Of a DNA stretch of 64,000 nucleotides, positions 51,663 to 59,439 are shown piece by piece (position 1 is the stretch's first letter; the number at the start of each line of letters is the position of its first letter). Both the position numbers and the translations under genes were made by a program. Where the stretch lies: assembly GCF_014333525.1 (NCBI RefSeq), contig NZ_JACSCX010000004.1, positions 1-64,000 of the forward strand, written 5' to 3'. The notes beneath the pieces were generated by a model. The model was not told where the DNA came from. It ran no database searches and worked only from the letters and a program-made list of their open reading frames with translations. Source of the stretch: Hymenobacter puniceus (lineage in GTDB: Bacteria; Bacteroidota; Bacteroidia; Cytophagales; Hymenobacteraceae).

Positions 51663-52574
51663 ATGCTCCTCGACGTCAAGCTTCCCGTTTACTACATTTT
51701 TAAGCGCATCCTGCCCGATATTCTGCGGGTGTTTCTCATTTCTATCATTTTCCAGCTACTGAAGTGGTTTTTCAGTAAGTACCTACCGGAAATTCCGCTG
51801 CAACTGGCCACTATTCTGGGAAGCTCGATTTCGCTCCTGCTGGCTTTCAACGTCAGCCAGTCGTATGAGCGGTGGTGGGAAGGCCGCAAAGTATGGGGGT
51901 CAGTGGTGAATGACTCCCGGACGCTGGTGCTACAAGTGCGCAGCTTCCTGCAACCCGATGCCTTGCCACAGCAGGAGGCCACCAATCAGCTTACTGCCCT
52001 GGCCTACCGCCAGATTGCCTGGTGTTATAGCCTGGGCGAGTCGCTGCGGGGTCAGGACCCACTCGTTTCGCTGGGTAAGTTCTTGTCGGAACCAGAGCTG
52101 GCTTATGCCAAAGCCCAAAACAACCGGCCGTTGGCGCTGCTGGCCCTGCACAGCGCCCAGATAAAGGACCTATATCAGCAGCAAGCCATCAACACATTCC
52201 AGCAGGTGCAGCTCGACTCCACGTTGGTACGCCTGTGCGAAACAATGGGCCAGGCTGAACGCATTAAGAGCACGGTATTTCCAGCCAACTACCGGCTTCT
52301 GGTGCACTTCCTGATTTACTTGTTTCTGGGCACCCTGTCGCTGAGTCTGGTAGAATCGATGGGCTTCTGGGAAGTTCCGATTTTGCTCCTCATTGCTTCT
52401 ACATTTTTCCTGATTGAGCGCACTGCCCGCTACCTGCAGGACCCCTTCAACAACGCTCCTACCGATACGCCGGTTACAGCCATTGCGCGCAACGTGGAAA
52501 TCAACCTCAAGCAGCTGCTGCAGGAATCCAACGTGCCCGCACCGCTTACTTCCGATACTTTTTATCTGATGTAG
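51663..52574 (+). CDS. Bestrophin family ion channel
   Basis: A 303-residue membrane protein of the bestrophin (UPF0187) family, known as pentameric anion or cation channels. It begins KLPVYYIFKRILPDILRVFL. The conserved LATILGSSISLLLAFNVSQS and YERWWEGRKVWGSVVNDSRT region lines the neck of the pore, and later parts include YRLLVHFLIYLFLGTLSLSL and the C-terminal QDPFNNAPTDTPVTAIARNV. The C-terminal SNVPAPLTSDTFYLM matches bacterial family members. The ATG at 51663 is chosen because MLLDVKLPVYY is the usual start; an alternative lies 15 codons upstream. A single gene, followed by a 20-bp perfect palindrome. Confidence 0.9.
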   Translation: MLLDVKLPVYYIFKRILPDILRVFLISIIFQLLKWFFSKYLPEIPLQLATILGSSISLLLAFNVSQSYERWWEGRKVWGSVVNDSRTLVLQVRSFLQPDALPQQEATNQLTALAYRQIAWCYSLGESLRGQDPLVSLGKFLSEPELAYAKAQNNRPLALLALHSAQIKDLYQQQAINTFQQVQLDSTLVRLCETMGQAERIKSTVFPANYRLLVHFLIYLFLGTLSLSLVESMGFWEVPILLLIASTFFLIERTARYLQDPFNNAPTDTPVTAIARNVEINLKQLLQESNVPAPLTSDTFYLM

Positions 52575-52667
52575 TGCTGCTGTCTGCCAAACGTGCTATG
52601 AGCATCGGGCAGCAAGGCAGATAAAGCCTACTCCAAGCCACTATGCTTGGCTGGCTGACAGAACTCC

Positions 52668-52721
52668 GGGCGCGGCTCCTCGCCTGTGGCATGCTCATGC
52701 TACAGGCGAGGAGCCGCGCCC
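52668..52721. repeat. Perfect 20-bp palindromic hairpin (family E)
   Basis: GGGCGCGGCTCCTCGCCTGT pairs perfectly with the sequence at 52702-52721. The loop itself contains GCATG/CATGC, so the hairpin can extend further. No T run follows, and the element lies about 30 bp before the ArsR promoter. It resembles a dispersed REP-type element rather than a terminator. Confidence 0.8.
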
Positions 52722-52752
52722 ACAAGCGGTGAGGAACCTTTGCTGGGCGCTG

Positions 52753-52784
52753 CTTGTACTTATGAACGAATGATCATACATTTG
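52753..52784 (+). promoter_or_regulatory. Promoter of the arsR-type sulfur repressor gene
   Basis: CTTG, 20 bp, then TACATTTG: -33 and -7 elements in the Bacteroidota form. The start codon ATG at 52794 lies only 9 bp after the -7 element, so the leader must be very short. Confidence 0.75.
52762..52777. promoter_or_regulatory. Candidate ArsR operator 1
   Basis: ATGA-N8-TCAT (ATGAACGAATGATCAT) lies between the -33 and -7 elements, where a bound repressor would block polymerase. A related site with the same spacing (ATGAACAATCAATCAT) lies before the TauE gene at 53146-53161. Confidence 0.6.
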
Positions 52785-52793
52785 CATCACCTT

Positions 52794-53120
52794 ATGAGCC
52801 CAGCTTCCCCCTCTGCTATTGCCGCCGACCTGAATATGTCCGTCGAGAAGATGGAGAAGGTGGCGTTTATTTTAAAAACCACGGCTCACCCTACCCGCAT
52901 TGCCATTGTGCAGCTATTGGCCCAGCACGACAGCCTATCAGTAAACGATATCTGTGAGCGGCTGAATGTCGAGCAGAGCCTGGCGTCGCACCATTTGTCT
53001 GGTATGAAGCTCAAGGGCATCTTGAGTAGCACGCGCGAAGGCAAGAATGTTTTTTACAGCCTGAAAATGCGCGAAGTCATCGACGTTATCCAGTGCCTAG
53101 CCGCCTGCACTTTTCTGTGA
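52794..53120 (+). CDS. ArsR-family repressor, probable persulfide/sulfide sensor
   Basis: A 108-residue winged-helix repressor. Helices VAFILKTTAHPTRIAIVQLL and LSVNDICERLNVEQSLASHHLSGMK form the DNA-binding core, and STREGKNVFYSLK is the wing. Cysteines occur at 54 (NDICERL, before the recognition helix), 101 and 105 (VIQCLAACTFL, last helix). Metal sensors of the SmtB/ArsR type carry different His/Cys/Asp clusters. Two distant cysteines are known in the dithiol persulfide sensors BigR and SqrR, and the sulfur genes downstream agree with such a role, but cysteine spacing differs, so this is inference. The start at 52794 is chosen because the promoter ends just before it. It probably represses itself and the following operon. 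Confidence 0.85.
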   Translation: MSPASPSAIAADLNMSVEKMEKVAFILKTTAHPTRIAIVQLLAQHDSLSVNDICERLNVEQSLASHHLSGMKLKGILSSTREGKNVFYSLKMREVIDVIQCLAACTFL

Positions 53121-53145
53121 GTCAGGCTTTTTTTTGAGCCAATAC

Positions 53146-53161
53146 ATGAACAATCAATCAT
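53146..53161. promoter_or_regulatory. Candidate ArsR operator 2
   Basis: ATGA-N8-TCAT with the same inner ATGAAC start as operator 1; 13 of 18 bases agree when one base is added on each side. It lies between the ArsR gene and the TauE gene, 26 bp before the TauE start codon. A promoter at this site is likely but not clear. Confidence 0.55.
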
Positions 53162-53186
53162 ATTTTCATACGACTCACCTTTTCTG

Positions 53187-54011
53187 ATGTTTTCTCTCCT
53201 AGGCTATTTCGCGGCTGTTTTTATTGGGCTTTCCCTGGGCATAATGGGCGGCGGTGGCTCCATCCTGACGGTGCCGGTGCTGGTGTATCTGATGGGCGTG
53301 AGTCCCGTGCTGAGCACCGCCTACTCGCTGTTTGTGGTAGGCAGCACTTCGGTGGTAGGCGCGGCGGGCTACTTCCGCAAGGGCCTAGTGTCGGTGCCTA
53401 CGGCGCTGCTGTTTCTGGGGCCCTCGGTGGCGGCCGTCTTTTTCACGCGCCGAGTACTGATGCCCGCTATTCCGCCCGAACTGTTCCGGTTGAGCGGGCT
53501 CGTCTTCACCAAAGATCTGCTGGTGTTGGTGGCATTTGCGGCGCTGATGGTGGTAGCGGCCGCCTCCATGATCCGGAGCCGGCCGGAACCGGTGGCTGTG
53601 GGGCCGGTAGCTGTGGGGCCAGATACGAAAACTGCTCAGTTCCTTAACTACCCGCTTATTCTGGTTATCGGGTTGCTGGTGGGGCTGCTCACAGGTTTCG
53701 TGGGGGCTGGCGGCGGCTTCCTGATAATTCCGGCCCTCGTGCTGGGCGCGCGCCTGCCCATGAAGCTGGCTGTGGGCACCTCACTGGCCATTATTGCCCT
53801 GAACTCACTTATCGGTTTCACCGGCGACCTGAGTGCCGGCACCCACATCGAATGGCCTTTTCTGCTCGGGTTTCTGGCTTTTGCGCTACTGGGCATTGTG
53901 CTGGGCACTTATCTGTCGCGCTTTATTCCCGGTGCGAAGCTCAAGCCGGCATTTGGGTGGTTTACGCTAGCCATGGGCAGCTTTATTCTGCTTCGCGAAC
54001 TGGTACTCTGA
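53187..54011 (+). CDS. TauE/SafE family sulfite or organosulfur exporter
   Basis: A 274-residue membrane protein with about eight hydrophobic segments and the internal duplication of the TauE/SafE family. The first half has GLSLGIMGGGGSILTVPVLV and YLMGVSPVLSTAYSLFVVGS, the second GLLTGFVGAGGGFLIIPALV and LPMKLAVGTSLAIIALNSLI. The glycine-rich loops are the family signature. A short spacer with repeats PVAVGPVAVGP separates the halves. Such proteins move sulfite, thiosulfate, sulfoacetate or related anions across the inner membrane. Here, between a candidate sulfide-responsive repressor and a persulfide dioxygenase-rhodanese, export of sulfite or thiosulfate formed by sulfide oxidation is the natural reading. 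Confidence 0.9.
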   Translation: MFSLLGYFAAVFIGLSLGIMGGGGSILTVPVLVYLMGVSPVLSTAYSLFVVGSTSVVGAAGYFRKGLVSVPTALLFLGPSVAAVFFTRRVLMPAIPPELFRLSGLVFTKDLLVLVAFAALMVVAAASMIRSRPEPVAVGPVAVGPDTKTAQFLNYPLILVIGLLVGLLTGFVGAGGGFLIIPALVLGARLPMKLAVGTSLAIIALNSLIGFTGDLSAGTHIEWPFLLGFLAFALLGIVLGTYLSRFIPGAKLKPAFGWFTLAMGSFILLRELVL

Positions 54012-54120
54012 CCCGCTTTTAGCCTGGCTAACGCGGCAAACACGTGCAGGCCAAGGCGGGCCGGAGTCATCTACACTTCCGCTTTTCACTTGTTCATCTT
54101 CCCTCTTATTCTTCCGTCTC

Positions 54121-55476
54121 ATGAAAATCGAACAGTTTGAAGACAAAGGCTTGGCCCACTTTTCCTACGCTATTCTAAGCGAGTGTGCCCGCGAAATTGT
54201 GCTCATCGACCCCGCCCGCAACCCGCAGCCCTACTACGACTATGCGGCAGCGAATGAGGCCAAAATCGTGCGCATCATCGAAACTCACCCCCACGCCGAC
54301 TTCGTTTCCTCGCACCTGGAAATTGCCCAAACCACGGGTGCGACCATCTGCGTGAGTGGGCTGCTGGGAGCCGAGTACGCCCACGAGGCCTTCGATGAAG
54401 GCCAGGAATTCACTGTTGGCAAGCTCACGTTTCGGGCCCTGAACACCCCCGGCCATTCACCCGACTCCATCAGCGTTGTGCTGACGCGCGAAGGCCGGGA
54501 TGTGGCCGTATTCACCGGCGACACGCTGTTTATCGGGGATGTCGGCCGGCCTGACCTGCGCGAAAACGCCGGCAACCTGACGGCTAGGCGCGAAGAGCTG
54601 GCCCGCCAGATGTACCATAGCACCCGCGAAAAGCTGATGCCGCTGGGCGCTGAGGTGCTGGTGTATCCGGCGCACGGCGCGGGCAGCCTTTGTGGCAAGG
54701 CGCTGAGCGGTGCCAGCAGCAGCACTATCGGGGCGGAGAAAGCCAGCAACTACGCGCTGCAGCCCATGAGCGAGGCCGAGTTTGTGCGCGAGCTGCTGGC
54801 CGATCAGCCATTCATTCCGAAATACTTCAGCTACGACGTGGCCCTCAACAAAGCCGGCGCCCCAGCCTACGCTGCCGGCGTGCGGCAGGTGCCCCGCCTA
54901 GCCACCGATACTGCGCTGGAAAGCGGTGTGCTGGTAGTGGATGCGCGCCCTGAGGTTGATTTCAAGCGGGCACACCTGGCTGGGGCGCTCAATATCCAGC
55001 AGGGCGGCAAATTTGAAACCTGGCTGGGCTCCATCGTGGGGCCGGCGGAGCGCTTTTACCTGGTGGCCACCAACGAGGCACAGCGCGAGGAGCTGCTTGA
55101 AAAGGCAGCCAAAATCGGCTACGAACCCCTGATTGCGGGGGCCTTGGTGGGCTCTCCAGCCGCTACTGCCACTCTGCCTCAGCTGGATGTGGCCCAGTTC
55201 CGGGCCCGGCCCGAAAGCTACACCATTGTGGATATTCGCAACCCGGCAGAAGCTAAAGCCGAGCCGCTGTTTGCGGGCGCGCTCAACATTCCGCTACCCG
55301 AACTGCGCGAGCGGGTCGGCGAAATTCCCACCGATAAGCCGGTGGTAGTGCATTGCGCAGGTGGCTACCGCTCGGCCGCGGGCAGCAGCATTGTGGCCCC
55401 GGCTCTGCCCGGCACACCGGTTTATGATCTGGGCGAAGCCGTCAAGTCGTTTCAACCAAAGCAGCCCGCCCATTAG
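54121..55476 (+). CDS. Persulfide dioxygenase-like MBL hydrolase fused to two rhodanese domains
   Basis: A 451-residue cytosolic protein. Residues 1-230 are an ETHE1-like metallo-beta-lactamase fold: iron ligands in ETHPHADFVSSHLEIA, TPGHSPDSI, FTGDTLFIGDVGRPDLREN and VYPAHGAGSLCG. Residues 255-350 form a first rhodanese domain (VLVVDARPEVDFKRAHLAGA), whose active-site position reads YLVATNEAQR without a cysteine, so it is inactive. Residues 360-445 form a second, with catalytic Cys in VVVHCAGGYRSAAGSS. ETHE1 oxidises glutathione persulfide to sulfite, and rhodanese transfers sulfane sulfur. Fusion of both points to detoxification of sulfide in one polypeptide. Central gene of the sulfur operon. 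Confidence 0.93.
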   Translation: MKIEQFEDKGLAHFSYAILSECAREIVLIDPARNPQPYYDYAAANEAKIVRIIETHPHADFVSSHLEIAQTTGATICVSGLLGAEYAHEAFDEGQEFTVGKLTFRALNTPGHSPDSISVVLTREGRDVAVFTGDTLFIGDVGRPDLRENAGNLTARREELARQMYHSTREKLMPLGAEVLVYPAHGAGSLCGKALSGASSSTIGAEKASNYALQPMSEAEFVRELLADQPFIPKYFSYDVALNKAGAPAYAAGVRQVPRLATDTALESGVLVVDARPEVDFKRAHLAGALNIQQGGKFETWLGSIVGPAERFYLVATNEAQREELLEKAAKIGYEPLIAGALVGSPAATATLPQLDVAQFRARPESYTIVDIRNPAEAKAEPLFAGALNIPLPELRERVGEIPTDKPVVVHCAGGYRSAAGSSIVAPALPGTPVYDLGEAVKSFQPKQPAH

Positions 55477-55520
55477 GCTGGCTTTCTGCAACGAGGCCTC
55501 CAACCCCGCAACGCACTACC

Positions 55521-56162
55521 ATGGACACTCCTGATTCAACCCCGAAACAGCACTGGGAAACAGTGTACGGCACCCGCCAGCCGCACGAAGTCAGCTGGAC
55601 GGAAGCCGTGCCGGCCACCTCGCTGGAATTCATTCACGGCTTCCGCCTTTCCCGCCAGTCGGCTATTATCGACGTGGGCGGCGGCGATAGTCGGCTGGTG
55701 GACTTTCTGCTCACTGAGGGCTACGAGAACCTAACCGTACTCGATATTTCCGGAGCGGCACTGGCCCGCGCCCGCCAGCGCCTGGGCTCCCGTGCCGACC
55801 GGGTGCAGTGGATTGAAGCCGATGTGCGCGCGTTTCAGCCGCCGCAGTCCTACAGCCTGTGGCATGACCGGGCGGCGTTTCATTTTCTCACCACCGCCCC
55901 CGACATAGCCCGCTACCTCACGCTGGCCCGCCTGGCCATAGAACCAGGCGGCTACCTCACCATGGGCACTTTTTCTTTGGATGGCCCCAAAGCCTGCAGT
56001 GGCCTGCCCATTCGGCAATACAGCGAGCAGGCCCTCGGGGAGCAGCTTCGGCAGGGCTTCACCAAGCTACGCTGCCGCACCGAAGACCACATTACCCCAT
56101 TCCAGACCACTCAGAATTTCCTGTTTTGCTCTTTCCGCCGCCAGCCAGCTGTTCTGGCCTGA
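55521..56162 (+). CDS. Class I SAM-dependent methyltransferase in the sulfur operon
   Basis: A 213-residue Rossmann-fold methyltransferase. Motif I is AIIDVGGGDSRLVDFLL and the acidic loop ending strand 2 is LTVLDISGAALARARQRL. WIEADVRAF, the motif post II LWHDRAAFHFL and PGGYLTMGTFSLDGP follow. The N-terminus QHWETVYGTRQPHEVSWTE recalls thiopurine/TehB-like enzymes that methylate thiols, tellurite or small acceptors. It lies 44 bp after the persulfide dioxygenase gene and 21 bp before the YeeE gene, so it is operonic. Methylation of sulfide or small thiols would fit, but the acceptor cannot be read from sequence. Cys in KACSGLP and FLFCSF are not known catalytic residues. Confidence 0.85.
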   Translation: MDTPDSTPKQHWETVYGTRQPHEVSWTEAVPATSLEFIHGFRLSRQSAIIDVGGGDSRLVDFLLTEGYENLTVLDISGAALARARQRLGSRADRVQWIEADVRAFQPPQSYSLWHDRAAFHFLTTAPDIARYLTLARLAIEPGGYLTMGTFSLDGPKACSGLPIRQYSEQALGEQLRQGFTKLRCRTEDHITPFQTTQNFLFCSFRRQPAVLA

Positions 56163-56183
56163 TGGTATCTTATTTCCACTCCA

Positions 56184-56744
56184 ATGCTTGATTTCCTCCA
56201 ACACTCCTGGCCCTGGTACGTGGCCGGCCCCCTTATCGGGCTTACGGTCCCGGCCCTGCTGCTCATTGGCAACAAAGCCCTCGGTATCAGCAGCTCCCTG
56301 CGCCATGTGTGCGCCGCCTGCGTGCCGGCGGGCATTCCCTTTCTCACCTACGACTGGCGCAAGGAAGTCTGGAACCTGTGGTTTGTGCTGGGTATCGGGC
56401 TGGGCGGCTTCCTCGGCTACCACGTGCTCGGCCACCCGGCCACGGTAGCCATTTCGCCCGAAACCGTGCACGACCTGCGCACCCAGCTACACCTGACCGA
56501 CTTTTCGGGGCTGCTGCCCAACGAGCTTTTCGCGCTGGAAAACCTCACGAACTGGAAGGGCTGGGTGTTTATGGTGCTGGGTGGCTTTCTGGTAGGTTTT
56601 GGGACGCGCTACGCGGGTGGCTGCACCTCCGGCCACGCTATTTCGGGGCTTTCCAACCTGCAGTGGGTGTCGTTGGTGGCTGTTGTCGGGTTCTTCGTGG
56701 GCGGCCTGCTGATGACCTGGGTGGTCTATCCGCTGCTGTTCTAA
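56184..56744 (+). CDS. YeeE/YedE family sulfur-compound transporter
   Basis: A 186-residue membrane protein with four or five hydrophobic segments (GPLIGLTVPALLLIG, LWFVLGIGLGGFLGYHVLG, GWVFMVLGGFLVGFG, SLVAVVGFFVGGLLMTWVV). It carries the YeeE/YedE hallmark GTRYAGGCTSGHAISGL with its conserved cysteine; a second Cys pair lies in HVCAACVPAGIP. The E. coli and Spirochaeta relatives pass thiosulfate through cysteine relay in the membrane. Together with the shorter protein encoded next, it likely makes the two halves of a full-length YeeE-type channel. Operon position after the methyltransferase supports movement of sulfane-sulfur or thiosulfate. Confidence 0.9.
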   Translation: MLDFLQHSWPWYVAGPLIGLTVPALLLIGNKALGISSSLRHVCAACVPAGIPFLTYDWRKEVWNLWFVLGIGLGGFLGYHVLGHPATVAISPETVHDLRTQLHLTDFSGLLPNELFALENLTNWKGWVFMVLGGFLVGFGTRYAGGCTSGHAISGLSNLQWVSLVAVVGFFVGGLLMTWVVYPLLF

Positions 56745-56819
56745 CCTCCGGCCGGCGGGCACGCACCGGGCTGTACCAGAGCAACCCGACATTCCAACAA
56801 CTCATTGAGGCATATACAC

Positions 56820-57230
56820 ATGAAAAACCTTAAATACCTGGTTCTGGGCGTACTGTTCGGTATCATCCTGACCAAAAGTGAAGTAATCAGCTGGTTTCGG
56901 ATTCAGGAAATGTTCCGGTTCCAGGCCTTTCACATGTACGGCGTCATCGGCTCGGCCATTGTGGTTGGGCTGGTTTCCATCCAGTTCATAAAGCGCAGGC
57001 ATCTCAAAACCATCAACGGCGAGGAAATCCAGCTGGCCGACAAGAAATACAACCACGGCGTGTGGATTGGGGGCATCATTTTCGGACTGGGCTGGGCCAT
57101 CACCGGGGCCTGCCCCGGCCCGCTGTTCGCTCAGCTGGGAAGTGGTGCCGGTGCCGCCGCCGTGATGATTCTGGCGGCCCTGGCCGGCACCTGGACCTAC
57201 AGCGCCCTGCGCGAGCATTTGCCGCATTAG
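56820..57230 (+). CDS. DUF6691 / YeeE-like partner membrane protein
   Basis: A 136-residue membrane protein with about four hydrophobic segments. After the start (KYLVLGVLFGIILTKSEVIS) come a loop with RIQEMFRFQAFHMYGVIGSA and the signature GLGWAITGACPGPLFAQLGS, whose cysteine corresponds to the second conserved site of the YeeE/YedE fold. Such proteins are almost always encoded beside a YeeE half like the one upstream. The ATG at 56820 gives MKNLKYLVLG; a start five codons upstream is less typical. Last gene of the sulfur operon; no terminator hairpin was found immediately after it. Confidence 0.9.
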   Translation: MKNLKYLVLGVLFGIILTKSEVISWFRIQEMFRFQAFHMYGVIGSAIVVGLVSIQFIKRRHLKTINGEEIQLADKKYNHGVWIGGIIFGLGWAITGACPGPLFAQLGSGAGAAAVMILAALAGTWTYSALREHLPH

Positions 57231-57514
57231 CCCTAACGCAGTAGGCAACAGGCCGTTGTTTAATCAATTTGCACCCTACCGCATCATCTAAAGTGGCTGG
57301 CAACGCAGCATCTTGCAGCCAGGGCCGCCGATTGTTGCCTTTTGGGCGTATGTGTACCGTAAATTGCGCCCGGCTTAGCGCCTTGCGTTGTGGCATTGCT
57401 GCATCGTGAGGGCCGCAGACTACTTCGGCAGTGCCTTGTTTGCGGCAATGCAACGCTGGCAGCTACCACCTTCCAACTCCCTTCCGGTTCGCCGGAAATA
57501 ACGACCTGAATTCT

Positions 57515-57844
57515 ATGTTTGATATGATGGGCATGATGGGCAAAATGAAAGAGCTGCAGGAGAAAATGCAGCAGGCCCAGCAGGAAATGCAGTTTGTGAC
57601 GGCTACCGGCGAGGCGGGCGGCGGCCTGGTGCGCGCCACGGCCAACGGCCAGCGCCGGGTCATTAAGCTGGAAATCGACGACTCGCTGCTCTCCGACCGC
57701 GAAATGCTGGCCGACCTCGTAGTAGCGGCCGTGAACAAGGCCCTCGACGAAGCCGGCGACAAAGCCAAAGAAGAGCTGAAGCGCAAAACCAGCGGCCTGA
57801 TTCCCAACATTCCCGGCCTCGACCTCGGCGGCTTTGGCCTCTAG
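57515..57844 (+). CDS. YbaB/EbfC family nucleoid-associated protein
   Basis: A 109-residue DNA-binding protein of the YbaB/EbfC family. The Met-rich N-terminal helix MFDMMGMMGKMKELQEKMQQ and AQQEMQFVTATGEAGGGLVR are typical, as is the central strand RRVIKLEIDDSLLSDREMLA, and helix VNKALDEAGDKAKEELKRKT. It ends PNIPGLDLGGFGL. The usual partners dnaX and recR are not adjacent. The ATG at 57515 starts the conserved sequence, although the frame is open 28 codons further up. Its last 11 bp overlap the proposed start of the glycosyltransferase gene, so translation is probably coupled. The 280 bp upstream show no other gene. Confidence 0.93.
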   Translation: MFDMMGMMGKMKELQEKMQQAQQEMQFVTATGEAGGGLVRATANGQRRVIKLEIDDSLLSDREMLADLVVAAVNKALDEAGDKAKEELKRKTSGLIPNIPGLDLGGFGL

Positions 57845-58922
57845 TATTGCTCCGGAATCGGCGGCGGCCACCTGCGCCGATGTAGCCGTGGTGGTGCTGA
57901 ACTGGAACGGGGCGGCCCTGCTGCAACAGTTTCTGCCCTCGGTGCTGGCGCACAGCCAAGGAGCCACCGTTTGGGTGGTTGATAACGCGTCGACCGATGA
58001 CTCGGTGGCGGTGCTGGCCCGCGAGTTCCCGAAGGTGCAGGTGCTCCGGCACACTACTAACCTGGGCTTTTGCGAAGGCTACAACCAGGCGCTACGGCAG
58101 CTGCCCGCGCAGTTCCAGCACGCCGTACTGCTCAACTCCGATGTGGAAGTGACGCCGGGCTGGCTGCAGCCGCTGCGCCAGCTCCTAGAAGAGCGCCCCA
58201 GCATGGCAGCGGTGCAGCCCAAAATCCGGGCCTTCGCCGACCGGACGCAGTTCGAGTACGCCGGCGCCGGCGGTGGCTACCTCGACCAACTGGGCTACCC
58301 TTTCTGCCGCGGCCGCCTTTTTGATACGCTGGAAGCCGACCACGGCCAGTACGATGACGCCCGGCCGGTAGCCTGGGCCACCGGCGCCTGCATGGTGGTG
58401 CGCCTAAGCAGCTGGCGCGCGCTGAATGGTCTGGAGCCCGAGTTCTTCGCGCACATGGAAGAAATCGACTTGTGCTGGCGGCTCTGGAATGCCGGCCACG
58501 AAGTGTGGTACCACGGTGGCAGCACCGTTTTTCACGTGGGCGGCGGCACGCTGCACAAGTCTAACCCGCGCAAAACCTACCTCAACTTCCGCAACGGCCT
58601 GGCTTTGGTGTACAAAAACACCCACCCCAGCGAGCTAACCAGCACCCTTGTAGTGCGGCTGCTGCTCGATTGGGTGGCCGCCCTGCGCTTCCTGCTACAA
58701 GGCGCCACCCCCGACGCCCGCGCCATCGTGCGCGCCCAGCGCGACTTCTACCGCCGCCGTGCCTATTGGAAGCAGAAGCGGCAACAGTTTCCGCCGCGGC
58801 TTACGCTGGCTGAGCGTCCCGGCGTGTTTCGGGGCAGTTTAGTCTGGGCATATTTCGGGCAGGGAAAGCGGAAGTTTTCGGACCTCAACACGAATCTATT
58901 AACCTGGCAATCACAACTCTAA
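57834..58922 (+). CDS. Glycosyltransferase family 2
   Basis: A 362-residue GT-A glycosyltransferase. The nucleotide-sugar site starts VAVVVLNWNGAALLQQFLPS and WVVDNASTDDSVAVL, followed by HTTNLGFCEGYNQAL. The metal-binding DxD region is AVLLNSDVEVTPGWL, and the catalytic acidic motif GLEPEFFAHMEEIDLCWRLW resembles the ED-type motif of rhamnosyltransferases. The C-terminal 100 residues (NPRKTYLNFRNGLALVYKNT) include an amphipathic helix likely to touch the membrane. The start is a TTG at 57834 overlapping ybaB; no ATG lies near. Probable role in cell-surface polysaccharide assembly; the sugar is unknown. Confidence 0.88.
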   Translation: MASSIAPESAAATCADVAVVVLNWNGAALLQQFLPSVLAHSQGATVWVVDNASTDDSVAVLAREFPKVQVLRHTTNLGFCEGYNQALRQLPAQFQHAVLLNSDVEVTPGWLQPLRQLLEERPSMAAVQPKIRAFADRTQFEYAGAGGGYLDQLGYPFCRGRLFDTLEADHGQYDDARPVAWATGACMVVRLSSWRALNGLEPEFFAHMEEIDLCWRLWNAGHEVWYHGGSTVFHVGGGTLHKSNPRKTYLNFRNGLALVYKNTHPSELTSTLVVRLLLDWVAALRFLLQGATPDARAIVRAQRDFYRRRAYWKQKRQQFPPRLTLAERPGVFRGSLVWAYFGQGKRKFSDLNTNLLTWQSQL

Positions 58923-58950
58923 GGCAAACAACTTGCAGGAGTTACCAGCA

Positions 58951-58997
58951 CATGAATCTGTGAAATTCCCTTTTTTTAATCTGCAACATCTGTGATT
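58951..58997. repeat. Dispersed repeat family G, copy 2
   Basis: AATCTGTGAAATTCC near 58956 and AACATCTGTGATT just before the hairpin resemble the reverse complement of the segment after the thiolase gene (29951-29993). The spacing is similar, with several substitutions. Confidence 0.4.
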
Positions 58998-59029
58998 AAA
59001 AAAAGCCTGCCTTCTTATGAAGGCAGGCT
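58998..59029 (-). terminator. Terminator of the pspC-like gene
   Basis: On the minus strand a perfect 11-bp stem AGCCTGCCTTC / GAAGGCAGGCT with an ATAA loop is followed by seven T, 35 bp after the pspC-like stop codon. It may also stop the glycosyltransferase transcript, but there the T run is missing. Confidence 0.85.
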
Positions 59030-59063
59030 CTGAAACCAAGTGTATCAAAGTTTATTGATTGGC

Positions 59064-59282
59064 TTACAAGTCCCAGACGGTGCTGCGCTGCCGGCGCATA
59101 GCCCGGCGCACATTCATCCAGAAGGCCAGCGCGAAATACAGCACAATGGGCGAGCCGAAGGTAAAGAACGAGGCGTAAACGAACGACAGCCGGACGCTTC
59201 CCGTGGAAAAGCCCAACCGGTTGCCTAAGGCATTGCAGACACCGAAGCTCTGCTTTTCGATGTAGTCGGTGAGTCGTTTCAT
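59064..59282 (-). CDS. PspC domain-containing small membrane protein
   Basis: A 72-residue protein of the PspC family (phage shock protein C domain). It starts MKRLTDYIEKQSFGVCNALG, then NRLGFSTGSVRLSFVYASFF, with the conserved turn before the single membrane segment FFTFGSPIVLYFALAFWM. It ends in a basic tail NVRRAMRRQRSTVWDL. The ATG at 59282 is the family start; the longer frame upstream runs through the divergent gene's promoter and start. In Bacteroidota this short PspC form stands alone, as here, without PspA or PspB. It is divergent from the OmpA-TPR lipoprotein gene, with a 157-bp gap. Confidence 0.88.
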   Translation of the reverse strand: MKRLTDYIEKQSFGVCNALGNRLGFSTGSVRLSFVYASFFTFGSPIVLYFALAFWMNVRRAMRRQRSTVWDL

Positions 59283-59439
59283 AACGGTTGGTAGTAAGTG
59301 TGGCACGCTGCTAACCTGGTACAAGATAGCATGATACGATAGCGCAAGCAAGCTGAAGCAGGGTAATTTCCTTCGAAGATACGTCTCCCTGGCGCGGTTT
59401 TGCGTTTGTTGTTGGAAATTCCGCCCCGAACCTCTTTGT

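Noticed and set aside
52668..52721. 20-bp palindrome as terminator of the bestrophin gene
   Set aside because: No T run follows on either strand and it lies about 95 bp after the stop; a dispersed repeat is more likely.
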